Of a stretch of DNA of 55,058 bases, positions 42,453 through 50,454 are shown in pieces. The DNA comes from Chlorobium sp. (GTDB lineage Bacteria > Bacteroidota > Chlorobiia > Chlorobiales > Chlorobiaceae). Numbering within the stretch: the first letter of the stretch is position 1; each line of letters starts with the position of its first letter. The notes below the pieces were generated by a model. That model made no database searches. It had not been told where the DNA came from and saw only the letters and a program-made list of their open reading frames with translations. The stretch lies in assembly GCA_028280025.1 (NCBI GenBank), contig JANQMO010000030.1:1-55058 (forward strand). Reading direction: 5' to 3'. The position numbers were made by a program, and so were the translations under genes.

Positions 42453-44108
42453 ATGCGAGACTACCTGATAACAGCCATTCGTGACGCCCTCGACAAATCC
42501 GGTATAGAAACGGACAAAGCGATACAGCTTGAAAAACCCGCCGAAGAAAAGTTCGGGGACTTCTCCACCAATATCGCCCTGGTCCTGGCAAAAGAATGCC
42601 GTTCCAACCCGCGTGAACTGGCCGCAAGAATATCGGAAAATCTCACATTTGAACCGCAAACCGTCAGCAAAACATCTATCGCCGGTCCCGGCTTTATCAA
42701 CTTCTACCTCGAGCCCTGCTATATCATGCAGCAGATCGAGGATATCATCGGTAAAGCAGAGACTTTCGGCCAGGGTTCCCTGGGGTCGGGAAAAACAGCA
42801 GTCGTCGAATATGTCAGCGCCAATCCCACAGGCCCCCTTACAATAGGCCGGGGACGCGGTGGAGTACTTGGTGACTGTATCGCAAACATTCTCGAAGCAC
42901 AGGGATTCACCGTTACAAGGGAATACTATTTCAACGATGCGGGCCGGCAGATGACGATTCTTGCCGAGTCGGTCCGCCTGCGCTACCTCGAGGCATGCGG
43001 ACACCAGGTCGATTTTCCCGACACCCATTACCAGGGGGATTACATTGCCGCCATTGCCGAAAGACTGCATGAAACACATGGTAACGCTCTTGAAGAATCT
43101 GAAGCTCTCGATCACTTCAAGCAGCATGCCGAGAACTGGATTTTCACGCATATCAAAAGCACCCTGCATCGGCTCGGCATTCAGCATGACAGCTATTTCA
43201 ACGAGCATAAACTCTATCTCCCGGATGAACACGGCATCTCCCCGAACCGTCAGGTCATTGACGCCCTCCGGCAACGGGGATTCATCGAAGAACGTGACGG
43301 TGCTACATGGTTCATGACCTCAAAGCTCGGACAGGAAAAAGACAAGGTACTTGTCAAGTCAAGCGGCGACCCCAGCTACCGCCTCCCCGATATAGCCTAT
43401 CATATCACCAAGTTCGAGAGGGGATTCTCCGAAATCGTCAATATTTTCGGGGCGGACCATATCGATGAGTATCCCGATGTGATTGAAGCGCTGAAACTGC
43501 TGGGTTACGACACCAGCCGCATACGCGTCGCAATAAACCAGTTTGTAACGACAACGGTAAATGGTGAGACCGTCAAGATGTCGACCAGAAAAGGGAACGC
43601 CGATCTGCTTGACGACCTCATCGATGATGTCGGGGCAGACGCGACAAGGCTCTTCTTCATCATGCGCAGCAAGGATTCTCATCTGAATTTTGATATCGAG
43701 CTCGCCAAAAGCCAATCGAAAGATAATCCGGTTTTTTATCTGCAGTATGCACATGCGCGTATCTGCAGCCTTCTTCGTATGGCTGAAAGAGAAGCCGGAT
43801 GCAATCTTCCACCTGACGACATATCTCACCTGAGGAAACTGAACAACGAACACGAAATACGGCTCGGACTTCTCCTGCTCGATTATCCGGAAGCGATCGG
43901 AACCTGCGCGAGGCTTCTGGAGCCGCAGAAAATGGTTGAATACCTTCACGGTGTCGCCGAACGATACCACAGGTTTTACCAGGAATGCCCGATTCTCAAA
44001 GCAGAACCCGATATCCGCAGAGCCAGGCTCCTGCTCTCCATGGCAACCCGTCAGGTACTCCGTAACGGATTCAGGATACTGGGCATCACAGCCCCGGAAT
44101 CGATGTAG
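42453..44108 (+). CDS. argS: Arginyl-tRNA synthetase with an unusual HIGH motif
   Basis: Class I synthetase charging tRNA-Arg; 551 residues from the ATG at 42453. The N-terminal ArgRS-specific domain (about 1-105, EKFGDFSTNIALVLAK) is followed by EYVSANPTGPLTIGRGRGGVLGD. There the HIGH-equivalent HVGH reads TIGR, so both histidines are replaced. The KMSKS equivalent is VKMSTRKGN, normal for ArgRS. The anticodon-binding DALR region ends the protein. I believe related Chlorobi enzymes share the TIGR form but could not check. Stop and the convergent nadD stop are 50 bp apart. Confidence 0.93.
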   Translation: MRDYLITAIRDALDKSGIETDKAIQLEKPAEEKFGDFSTNIALVLAKECRSNPRELAARISENLTFEPQTVSKTSIAGPGFINFYLEPCYIMQQIEDIIGKAETFGQGSLGSGKTAVVEYVSANPTGPLTIGRGRGGVLGDCIANILEAQGFTVTREYYFNDAGRQMTILAESVRLRYLEACGHQVDFPDTHYQGDYIAAIAERLHETHGNALEESEALDHFKQHAENWIFTHIKSTLHRLGIQHDSYFNEHKLYLPDEHGISPNRQVIDALRQRGFIEERDGATWFMTSKLGQEKDKVLVKSSGDPSYRLPDIAYHITKFERGFSEIVNIFGADHIDEYPDVIEALKLLGYDTSRIRVAINQFVTTTVNGETVKMSTRKGNADLLDDLIDDVGADATRLFFIMRSKDSHLNFDIELAKSQSKDNPVFYLQYAHARICSLLRMAEREAGCNLPPDDISHLRKLNNEHEIRLGLLLLDYPEAIGTCARLLEPQKMVEYLHGVAERYHRFYQECPILKAEPDIRRARLLLSMATRQVLRNGFRILGITAPESM

Positions 44109-44158
44109 AAAAAAGGAAAAGCCGGGCTTCGGGAAAATAATATGGCGCCGGCTTGTGA

Positions 44159-44767
44159 CTACTGTGCCTCCGGAAGATAGAGTCCTTCCTTGACGATATA
44201 CTCCCGGATTGAAGAAGGGATCAGGCTGGAACAGTCTTTACCGGATGCGATACGCTCACGTATGCCCGTAGAAGACAGGGAAAGGTTGAAATCGACATGA
44301 CGAAATTTCTGCCGCTGCTCTTCGTCCAGGATTGCAGCAGCATCGGCGGAACACTCTTCTTCGCTCCGCCCAAAGACAACAAAGGAACAACGCTCGACCA
44401 GCTCTTCCCAGGATTTCCATTTCGTGATAAGCCGGTAGTTGTCCTCCCCTATAAGAAGGATAATCTCCCTGCAGGAATAGACCTCTTCGAGATAGTTGAC
44501 AAGGTCGATCGTATAGGACGGCTGCCCGCGGCTGACCTCCCAGCAGCAGGCTTCCGCAAAAGATCCGGTGGCATTGACCGTCTCTGCCAAAAGGTCAGCC
44601 ATCTTTACCCTGTCTCTGTCTGTTGACCGGGCAGGCTCTTTCAGCGGATTATTTGAAACGGAAATGATAAGCCGATCGACGGGAAGCAGTTCCCGTGCGT
44701 AAAGGCACAACGCAAGATGCGCATTATGCGGCGGATCGAATGCTCCTCCGAAAACAGCCAGTCGCAC
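44159..44767 (-). CDS. nadD: Nicotinate-nucleotide adenylyltransferase
   Basis: Makes nicotinate adenine dinucleotide in NAD+ synthesis. The 202-residue protein has the HxGH-type GGAFDPPHNAHLALC, ISVSNNPLKEPARSTDRDRVKMAD, IGEDNYRLITKWKSWEEL, FVVFGRSEEE and the ISSTxIR-type LSSTGIRERI. It lies nine bp past the BamD-like stop on the same strand. Confidence 0.94.
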   Translation of the reverse strand: MRLAVFGGAFDPPHNAHLALCLYARELLPVDRLIISVSNNPLKEPARSTDRDRVKMADLLAETVNATGSFAEACCWEVSRGQPSYTIDLVNYLEEVYSCREIILLIGEDNYRLITKWKSWEELVERCSFVVFGRSEEECSADAAAILDEEQRQKFRHVDFNLSLSSTGIRERIASGKDCSSLIPSSIREYIVKEGLYLPEAQ

Positions 44768-44776
44768 AGCGTCCTG

Positions 44777-45676
44777 TTATGAATTGCCAAAATGCTTCAT
44801 GACCTTTTTCCGGTACCCCTCCACCTTATCGATGTTGTCGGGAAACTGCCCTTCATAGGCGTCAAGCGCAGCCTTGGCCTCAAACCATTTCTCACGTTTG
44901 AGAAGCACCTCGATCCTGCCTATCCATGCCTGTTCAAAATAGCTGGTGTCAGGAAAAAAGCGCAGGACATTTTCATAAAAAACTATCGCCCCGCGGTATT
45001 TCTTGAGCTTCCTGTACCGTTCGGCAACATTGTATTCGCTTTGTGCAAGTTTTTCCCGGAGCTCGATGATGCTTGAGCGGCTTGTGTTAAACTTTTCCAG
45101 CCGTGCATACTCGGCCTTGACCGCCGCAAGGCTTGCCTTGTACTGTTCACTGTCAGGGTTGAGTTTCAAGAGTTCGGTATACAGCTCCACATCGCTCTCG
45201 AGCTGAGCGGCATCCCTGACAGGATAAAGTTCCAGATACAATTGATACTCACGGATAGCCTTTCTGGTGTGCTCCTGATCACGGGCATAAACCGGAGACA
45301 ATTCTTTATGCGATTCAGCAAGTTTGAACTGAGCCTCCGCAGCATATGGTGACCCTGGGATCTGTTCCAGCAGACGCTTGTAAATATCCACCGCCAGCAG
45401 GTACTGTTTGGAATTGTAATATGCCTCAGCCAGATCAAACAGAACATCATCCTCGATATTCGTCGCCCTGGTTTCGAACATGAGCGCCTCAAGCTCGACA
45501 ATCGCACGGTCATATTTCTCTTTAGCCAGCAGTTCCTGGGCATAGGTGTATCGTGCGGAAACATCACCTGTTGAATGGGTTTTGACCGAGGAACACCCGG
45601 TCAACAGGGTTGAGGCAGCAAGGCTTCCCACAAGAATAAAAACAATACTCTTCATCATAAATCTCGAAACAGGCAT
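44777..45676 (-). CDS. BamD-like outer-membrane assembly lipoprotein (TPR)
   Basis: A 299-residue lipoprotein from the ATG at 45676, chosen for the GGAG eight bases before it; MMKS starts at 45658/45655 are alternatives. The signal ends LLTGC. TPR-type repeats follow (ARYTYAQELLAKEKYDRAIVELE, LFDLAEAYYNSKQYLLAVDIYKRLLEQIPGS, YAAEAQFKLAESHKE, VAERYRKLKKYRGAIVFYENVLRFFPDT), as in BamD/ComL, which docks to BamA. The length is slightly over the E. coli 245. It precedes nadD. Confidence 0.85.
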   Translation of the reverse strand: MPVSRFMMKSIVFILVGSLAASTLLTGCSSVKTHSTGDVSARYTYAQELLAKEKYDRAIVELEALMFETRATNIEDDVLFDLAEAYYNSKQYLLAVDIYKRLLEQIPGSPYAAEAQFKLAESHKELSPVYARDQEHTRKAIREYQLYLELYPVRDAAQLESDVELYTELLKLNPDSEQYKASLAAVKAEYARLEKFNTSRSSIIELREKLAQSEYNVAERYRKLKKYRGAIVFYENVLRFFPDTSYFEQAWIGRIEVLLKREKWFEAKAALDAYEGQFPDNIDKVEGYRKKVMKHFGNS

Positions 45677-45772
45677 AATGTACTCCGTAGATAACATAAC
45701 TATGGTACAGGGCTGCCATGAAGACAGCCCTTGATCGGGTAATAATACCCTCAGAAAATCAGGATACAACGG

Positions 45773-46006
45773 CTACTTCTTTGCCGGTTTGACAGCCTCT
45801 TCAGAATAGCCTACCGTAAAAATGTAGCGGCCCTCTGTTCTGAATCCCATAGGCACATACAGCGGACAAAACCGCAGAATTCCGGTAAGCAGCGGTATAA
45901 CGCCGATAAGCCACCACCAGGCCTGAAAGACAAAACCGGCGACGATCATAACTGACCCGATAAGTATTCTTACAGTCCGGTCAAGAGGACCAATGTTTTT
46001 TTGCAT
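45773..46006 (-). CDS. Small membrane protein, DUF2892 (YgaP transmembrane type)
   Basis: A 77-residue protein starting at the ATG at 46006 behind AAAGGAGCC. It reads MQKNIGPLDRTVRILIGSVM, then two hydrophobic hairpin segments (about 12-30 and 32-48) and RFCPLYVPMGF. This is the DUF2892 family, found alone or fused to rhodanese domains. The function is unknown. The C-terminal 25 residues are charged. Confidence 0.85.
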   Translation of the reverse strand: MQKNIGPLDRTVRILIGSVMIVAGFVFQAWWWLIGVIPLLTGILRFCPLYVPMGFRTEGRYIFTVGYSEEAVKPAKK

Positions 46007-46294
46007 GTTACCAGGCTCCTTTTCGTTAAGGGATAGGTTGCACGAATAAAACGCCACATGAGGCAGTTGCTCTTTAATCCATATAAAGTAGCAAAAATCT
46101 GCTTTTTAAGGTACAACCCGTTTCCTGTAATCGCAAAAAACTTCAATACTTTCCCACCTTACCCAAGGCCCGCCCCTCACGACCGAAAAACCCGACCAAA
46201 AAAGCACTTGCGCTTGCTGATCAATAAGCCGCAAGCTTGTGGCCGCGCCCACAAGGGGACATCCTGTATGGAGCAAATTCTTCGGCAGTTCAGT

Positions 46295-46549
46295 CTATTT
46301 TTTCTTCTCCGAGGGAGAGTGCTTCATGTTCATGTACACTCCACCAGTCCTGAGCTCCTCCAGCATCTGCCTCAGCCGTTTTTCCTTTGTGTCTTGTCTC
46401 TTTGCCGAATTGATCCAGAGCAGGTAATCATTCCGCTGGTACGCCGGCCGGGACTCGTAATCGCCGAGAAGGTTTTCTTTCTCCAGTGCTGCCAGGACAA
46501 ACTCCGGCATGGGTTCAATGGGTCGTTTCAGGTTTGAATTGTCCATCAT
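46295..46549 (-). CDS. YdeI/OmpD-associated family C-terminal domain protein
   Basis: An 84-residue protein with IEPMPEFVLAALEKENLL, YLLWINSAKRQDTKEKRLRQMLEELRTG and a Lys-rich end. It matches the C-terminal domain of the YdeI/OmpD-associated (bacteriocin-protection-like) family, which is normally about 190 residues. Only this C-terminal part is present, so it is either a short family form or a remnant. The function is not known. Confidence 0.65.
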   Translation of the reverse strand: MMDNSNLKRPIEPMPEFVLAALEKENLLGDYESRPAYQRNDYLLWINSAKRQDTKEKRLRQMLEELRTGGVYMNMKHSPSEKKK

Positions 46550-46578
46550 ATCTCCCTGCCTGGGGTTTCAGTTGCAGC

Positions 46579-46620
46579 GATAGCCAGCTGTCTTCCTTTC
46601 TCAGCAAGTGAGAAGCCATA
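46579..46620 (-). repeat. Third, partial copy of the YGxSLAEKGRQLA repeat
   Basis: The minus strand here encodes YGFSLAEKGRQLAI, nearly the same as a segment of the 245-bp elements at 49281 and 53183. Only this core is shared. It lies between the YdeI-like and SnoaL-like genes. Confidence 0.6.
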
Positions 46621-46633
46621 CCACTAAACCTTG

Positions 46634-47131
46634 CTAAAACGTTGGATTGTTGTTTCCTATACTGCCGCCTGTCATCAAAAACAAAAGTCTTGAAAACGTA
46701 TCAACCGGCTGTATAGCATCCCAATGTTCCGCTAATTTACCATTTTCCAGCCTGAACGTATCCGTAATGATAAATCCTTTTGTCTCGTCTCCCCTGTGTT
46801 TCGCATTCATCGTGGAATGGCTGTGCAAAACAACAAAATCTCCATCAGCCATAACCCGTTTGACATCAAATGAATAATCCGGAAATCTTTGTGTAAGTGT
46901 TTTCACATAACCTACAAGCCCGGATATTTCGTTTGGTATCGCTCTGTTGTGCTGCGTATATGAGCCGTTTCCATACTTTTCGAGCGTGTATTCGAAATCA
47001 TGCTCATTCATCAGGTGCTGAAAGAAATCCAGAACAACCCTGACATTATCGGTTTCCTGTGGAGTCCAGTGATCCTGCAAGTGTTTGTCGATCTCAATTC
47101 TCGGCGCCGCTTTTTGATTTGCATTTTCCAT
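46634..47131 (-). CDS. SnoaL-like / NTF2-fold protein
   Basis: A 165-residue protein from the ATG at 47131 behind the strong AGGAGG. Features are NVRVVLDFFQHLMNEHDFEYTLEKYGNGSYTQHN, VKTLTQRFPDYSFDVKRVMADGDFVVLHSHST and IITDTFRLENGKLAEHWDAIQPV, the polyketide-cyclase-like SnoaL pattern. Such proteins bind small hydrophobic molecules or act as isomerases; the role here is unknown. It lies 169 bp downstream of the OYE gene, same strand, possibly in its regulon. Confidence 0.82.
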   Translation of the reverse strand: MENANQKAAPRIEIDKHLQDHWTPQETDNVRVVLDFFQHLMNEHDFEYTLEKYGNGSYTQHNRAIPNEISGLVGYVKTLTQRFPDYSFDVKRVMADGDFVVLHSHSTMNAKHRGDETKGFIITDTFRLENGKLAEHWDAIQPVDTFSRLLFLMTGGSIGNNNPTF

Positions 47132-47300
47132 AGTTAACCTCCTCTTTGTTTTTTTCGCCGGCTGCAATCGTCTGTATATAATTACTGTTTGGCACTGCCC
47201 ATCGAGGCGCATACGAACAATTGCATGTGTTTTCAGTTTAAGGTTTTTTTCATTTTGCTCTCACGTCTCCCCCTTACAGGCATGAACATCTCGTTATCAA

Positions 47301-48431
47301 CTACGCCGACTTTATTTTCGCCAGCATTCTCATGATGTTTTTCTGTGCTTCTTTCTCAGCGTCGTTCAGTGTGAAGAAGCATTTGGTCCCGTTTGGATTG
47401 AAACAGCCATTACAGGCTACACAAGCCGCATCCTTTCGATCCCCTTCAGCCCAGCGTTTCACCAGTTGAGGTTCACGGATGAGCGGACGGCACAGGGAAA
47501 TGGCCTCGATCTCTGTGTTTGCGAGAATCTCCTCGGCCAGATCGAGACTGCGTATTCCCCCAACCAGCACCACAGACGCATCCACCATGCCGGTGAGCTT
47601 CTCGGCAGATTCACGATGATAGGCTGAAAATTTTCTAGGCCTTGCCGAAGCGTATTTCCCATCTTGAGTTCCCCCACTCACCTCTATAGCGTCAATCCCG
47701 TGTTCCGCCAGAATGCTGGCAGTGGCCAGGAAGATCTCTTCTGTCACGCCATCATCCTCCGGATCAAAGTCGGAACAGTTCAACTTGATCCAAACCGGAT
47801 ACGCTTTTCCGCACTTATCCTTGATCGCCCTGACTGTTTCCACGATGACCCGCGCATTGTTGGCCGGGCTTCCGCCGTATTCATCAGTCCGTTTGTTATA
47901 TCGTGGACTCAGCCATTTACTGAAAAGATAGCCATGAGCGCCGTGGATCTGAACACCATCAAAACCAGCTTTTTGCGCCCGAAGAGCAGCATCGGCAAAT
48001 TCATCGATCAGCATCCTGACCTGCTCGGTTGTAAACGGCTGCGGCGTGATCCCGCTGACCGGATCTGTGACGGCGGAAGGACCGAATACCGGTCCTTTGG
48101 GAGCGCTCCACAAAGAAGAAGACTGATGATTCAACTGCGCCACGATCTTCGTCCCCTGTTCGTGGGCGATTTTCGTAATGTGAGTCAAGCCTTCAATGAC
48201 CGAGTCATCTGTCAGCGCAAGAGTCGCAGGACCAGCATGATCCGTCTCGGACACCGCGGCATACCCGGTAATGATCAATCCAATATTCCCCTTACTCAAT
48301 TCTTCATACAGTTCAACAAACGTATCACTCACCATCCCATCAACGGCAGTCCCCTCATGGGTCGCTGAACGGATGATGCGGTTTTTAATGTCAATAGCTC
48401 CAACTGTGCATGTTTCAAACAGTGTTTTCAT
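47301..48431 (-). CDS. NADH:flavin oxidoreductase, Old Yellow Enzyme family
   Basis: A 376-residue FMN TIM barrel from the ATG at 48431: MKTLFETCTVGAIDIKNRIIRSATHEG, VAQLNHQSSS, GVQIHGAHGYLFSKWLSPRYNKRTDEYGG (His-x-x-His substrate site), VLVGGIRSLDLAEEIL and the C-terminal CVACNGCFNPNGTKC cluster. The Cys set recalls the 4Fe-4S site of larger 2,4-dienoyl-CoA reductases, but the second flavin domain is absent. It likely reduces electrophilic enones, quinones or nitro compounds. The promoter contains the same operator as the adjacent TetR gene. Confidence 0.88.
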   Translation of the reverse strand: MKTLFETCTVGAIDIKNRIIRSATHEGTAVDGMVSDTFVELYEELSKGNIGLIITGYAAVSETDHAGPATLALTDDSVIEGLTHITKIAHEQGTKIVAQLNHQSSSLWSAPKGPVFGPSAVTDPVSGITPQPFTTEQVRMLIDEFADAALRAQKAGFDGVQIHGAHGYLFSKWLSPRYNKRTDEYGGSPANNARVIVETVRAIKDKCGKAYPVWIKLNCSDFDPEDDGVTEEIFLATASILAEHGIDAIEVSGGTQDGKYASARPRKFSAYHRESAEKLTGMVDASVVLVGGIRSLDLAEEILANTEIEAISLCRPLIREPQLVKRWAEGDRKDAACVACNGCFNPNGTKCFFTLNDAEKEAQKNIMRMLAKIKSA

Positions 48432-48530
48432 CGCATTTACTCCTTTTATAATGTTGCTGTGTGCCACGTGCAGGAATTCCCATTGAAATTTATGTGCAAA
48501 CTATTTTTGCTGTTGCACCATACCTTAATA

Positions 48531-48559
48531 ATAGTAGACCGGTCGTCTTAAATATACAA
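48531..48559 (-). promoter_or_regulatory. Promoter of the OYE gene with TetR-type operator
   Basis: Minus strand -35 TTGTAT (48559-48554) and -10 TACTAT (48536-48531) are 17 bp apart. GACCGGTC (48537-48544) sits between them, directly against the -10. The site GACCGGTCGTC is shared with the TetR gene promoter. Confidence 0.75.
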
Positions 48560-48580
48560 TAAAAAACTACACTCACAACA

Positions 48581-49177
48581 TTAGTTTTTAAACAGCACAT
48601 CCAACATACTATCAAGGGTTTGTCGAGCATTTGCAGTATCTCTGTCTACTTTCATGCGCAACAACGCTCCTTCCCAGTGGTTCAAAAATATTTCAGCGAG
48701 GTGCTCGGCAGGGAGATCGTTTCGAATGCTGCCGGATTTCTGACCTTTTTTTATCAATCGAACCATACGGTTCTGCCATTCCCGAAAGGCTTGTCGTAAT
48801 GCCTCTTCACAGCTTCTGCTTTGCCCTCCGATTTCTGCCGCAAGATCGCCGAGCAGACACCCTTTGAGACACTCCCGTTCTTCAGCTCGATCCAATACAT
48901 GGTGATACATGGATTTGATTGTCCCTAATTCATCCTGGGGACTCTCTTCGACATAGCGGTCAAACTGCTTCATCAGGGAATCATTATATGCCCGGATAAC
49001 CTCGACAGTGAATTGCTCCTTGCTTTCGAAGTAGTTATAAAAAGAGCCTTTCGGTACCTGAGCCGCATCGAGTATCATCTTCAGCCCTGTCCCGTGGTAT
49101 CCATATTCCGAGAGGAGATCGACCCCCTGCTGGAGAATCTTTTCCCTGGTATCCTGAATGCGTTGCTTTTTTGTCAT
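48581..49177 (-). CDS. TetR-family repressor, NemR/AcrR-like
   Basis: A 198-residue regulator from the ATG at 49177. The HTH is at about 10-55 (TREKILQQGVDLLSEYGYHGTG, ILDAAQVPKGSFYNYFESKEQF). The C-terminal ligand domain contains ECLKGCLLGDLAAEIGGQS with two Cys, found in many NemR-like repressors that sense reactive electrophiles by thiol change. It precedes the OYE gene on the same strand, and both promoters carry GACCGGTCGTC, so it likely represses both. Confidence 0.85.
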   Translation of the reverse strand: MTKKQRIQDTREKILQQGVDLLSEYGYHGTGLKMILDAAQVPKGSFYNYFESKEQFTVEVIRAYNDSLMKQFDRYVEESPQDELGTIKSMYHHVLDRAEERECLKGCLLGDLAAEIGGQSRSCEEALRQAFREWQNRMVRLIKKGQKSGSIRNDLPAEHLAEIFLNHWEGALLRMKVDRDTANARQTLDSMLDVLFKN

Positions 49178-49183
49178 ACAAAT

Positions 49184-49212
49184 ACAATACGACCGGTCGT
49201 CGTAAAAGTCAA
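49184..49212 (-). promoter_or_regulatory. Autoregulated promoter of the TetR gene
   Basis: Minus strand -35 TTGACT (49212-49207), 17-bp spacer, -10 TATTGT (49189-49184). The perfect palindrome ACGACC/GGTCGT (49189-49200) overlaps the -10 edge and spacer. The -10 is only six bases before the ATG, so the mRNA would be nearly leaderless. Confidence 0.75.
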
Positions 49213-49280
49213 GAAAATAATCCATCTTTCACGAAAAACATGTGGAAAATATGTCAGATGGTTGGCATATATAGACAGGC

Positions 49281-49525
49281 GTTGTTCCGTAACCACAATA
49301 AAGCCAGATCCAATCATTGCATAGTTTTAAACTGACAGTATTGTTCGTGACTGACAGCCAGCTGCCTTCCTTTCTCAGCCAGTGACAAACCATACTCGTA
49401 CCCCATCTTTCTAGCAGCTTCATTTCTCATAGATGGTAGTTGACCGATTCAACTCCTTGATCGTTTTTCGTCTTTATCTAATCAAGAGAAAAGCTCTTAA
49501 CGACTTATTATTGCTACGGAACAAC
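49281..49525. mobile_element. 245-bp inverted-repeat-ended element, copy 1 (MITE-like)
   Basis: Ends are GTTGTTCCGTAAC (49281-49293) and GCTACGGAACAAC (49513-49525), inverted with 12 of 13 matching. The minus strand carries a small frame of 38 codons (MRNEAARKMGYEYGLSLAEK...) after AAGGAG. A second copy of equal length lies at 53183-53426 in the same orientation, at roughly 75-80% identity by eye. No transposase and no clear target duplication. The rest of the 49226-49636 gap shows nothing further apart from a short GC-rich stretch near 49530-49560. Confidence 0.75.
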
Positions 49526-49636
49526 GGTCCCGTCCCCTAACCCGCGAGGGGAGGTGGCACATGGTAAAATATTATATTATACAATCTAGTTAATGATGCA
49601 TATGCACAAACGAAATTTTTCTATTGGACAGTTGGC

Positions 49637-50452
49637 TTATTTTTTCGGGTTCAAATCCCCAACCTTGATAAGGCTTTCAAAACCACAATCTCGAACAAAA
49701 CGACTTAGCTTTGCACTTATATAATCCAAAGCATCATCAGTTGCCCCTGTTGTCCACTGGGTAAATTTCACGAATTGATATTTCCTAATCTCTTCCTCTA
49801 ACAACGGTATAAGATTTTCATCCCTACTATTAATAGAAGCCAAATAGATTTTCATGGATTGCAACAGTTTTTCTGCATATTCAGCTCCCAATTCTTCGAA
49901 ATCAATTGCGAAATAATCAAAGAGCTCCGAATTACTGATTTCATTGAGATCATCAATTTTTAACCCTGTCGATGTCAGACGGCTCTCCATAATTTTGGCA
50001 AGTTCAAGTGCATAGGATTTACGCGGCTTGACATACACTATATAAGGTCCTTTTCCAGAGTTCCTGCCAAGCATATGCGCATACTTTGCAGAGCGTATTG
50101 TATCGATATCTCCATTTTTATCGATCAGCATTATAGCAAGATTATCTGATCCTATTACCGCCCCAAAATCGTAGAATTCTGAAAACAATGAAACTAGATC
50201 TTCCTCGCCTTGCTCTTTTATCCACTTTCTATCCGGAAAAAGAAAAAATATAAATGATGCATAATTCGATGAATTAGTGAATACTTTCTGGTCTACCTTA
50301 CTTAATTTATTAGCAAGTTGGTGCTCCTGTCGAATAATGATGTAATCATCAATATTTATACTTTTAATACTTTCGGTACTGGCTGCAACAGACTCTCCGC
50401 TTGGAATAGAAAGCCAAAATAAAATCAGAATTGATAGAAAATTCCTGTGCAT
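49637..50452 (-). CDS. Secreted protein of unknown function, partner of the CHAT lipoprotein
   Basis: I do not recognise a family. The 271-residue product has a signal peptide (about 1-24, ILILFWLSIPSGESVAAS) and no other membrane segment. The mature part is mixed alpha/beta: FIFFLFPDRKWIKEQGEEDLVSLFSEF, NLAIMLIDKNGDID, GPYIVYVKPRKSYALELAK, then a helical, acidic C-terminal half. There are few Cys (one, near residue 257) and no catalytic signature. It starts two bases after the CHAT gene stop, so it is co-translated and could be its substrate, regulator or cofactor in the periplasm. AT-rich codon use matches the CHAT gene, not the core genome. Confidence 0.7.
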   Translation of the reverse strand: MHRNFLSILILFWLSIPSGESVAASTESIKSINIDDYIIIRQEHQLANKLSKVDQKVFTNSSNYASFIFFLFPDRKWIKEQGEEDLVSLFSEFYDFGAVIGSDNLAIMLIDKNGDIDTIRSAKYAHMLGRNSGKGPYIVYVKPRKSYALELAKIMESRLTSTGLKIDDLNEISNSELFDYFAIDFEELGAEYAEKLLQSMKIYLASINSRDENLIPLLEEEIRKYQFVKFTQWTTGATDDALDYISAKLSRFVRDCGFESLIKVGDLNPKK

Positions 50453-50454
50453 TT

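Noticed and set aside
46007..46294. Riboswitch or RNA gene upstream of the YdeI-like gene end
   Set aside because: Only short imperfect GC pairings; no known riboswitch core or terminator.
49650..49668. GGGTTCAAATCCCC looking like a tRNA T-arm
   Set aside because: No anticodon or D arm on either side at tRNA spacing, and the sequence lies in the last codons of the secreted protein gene.
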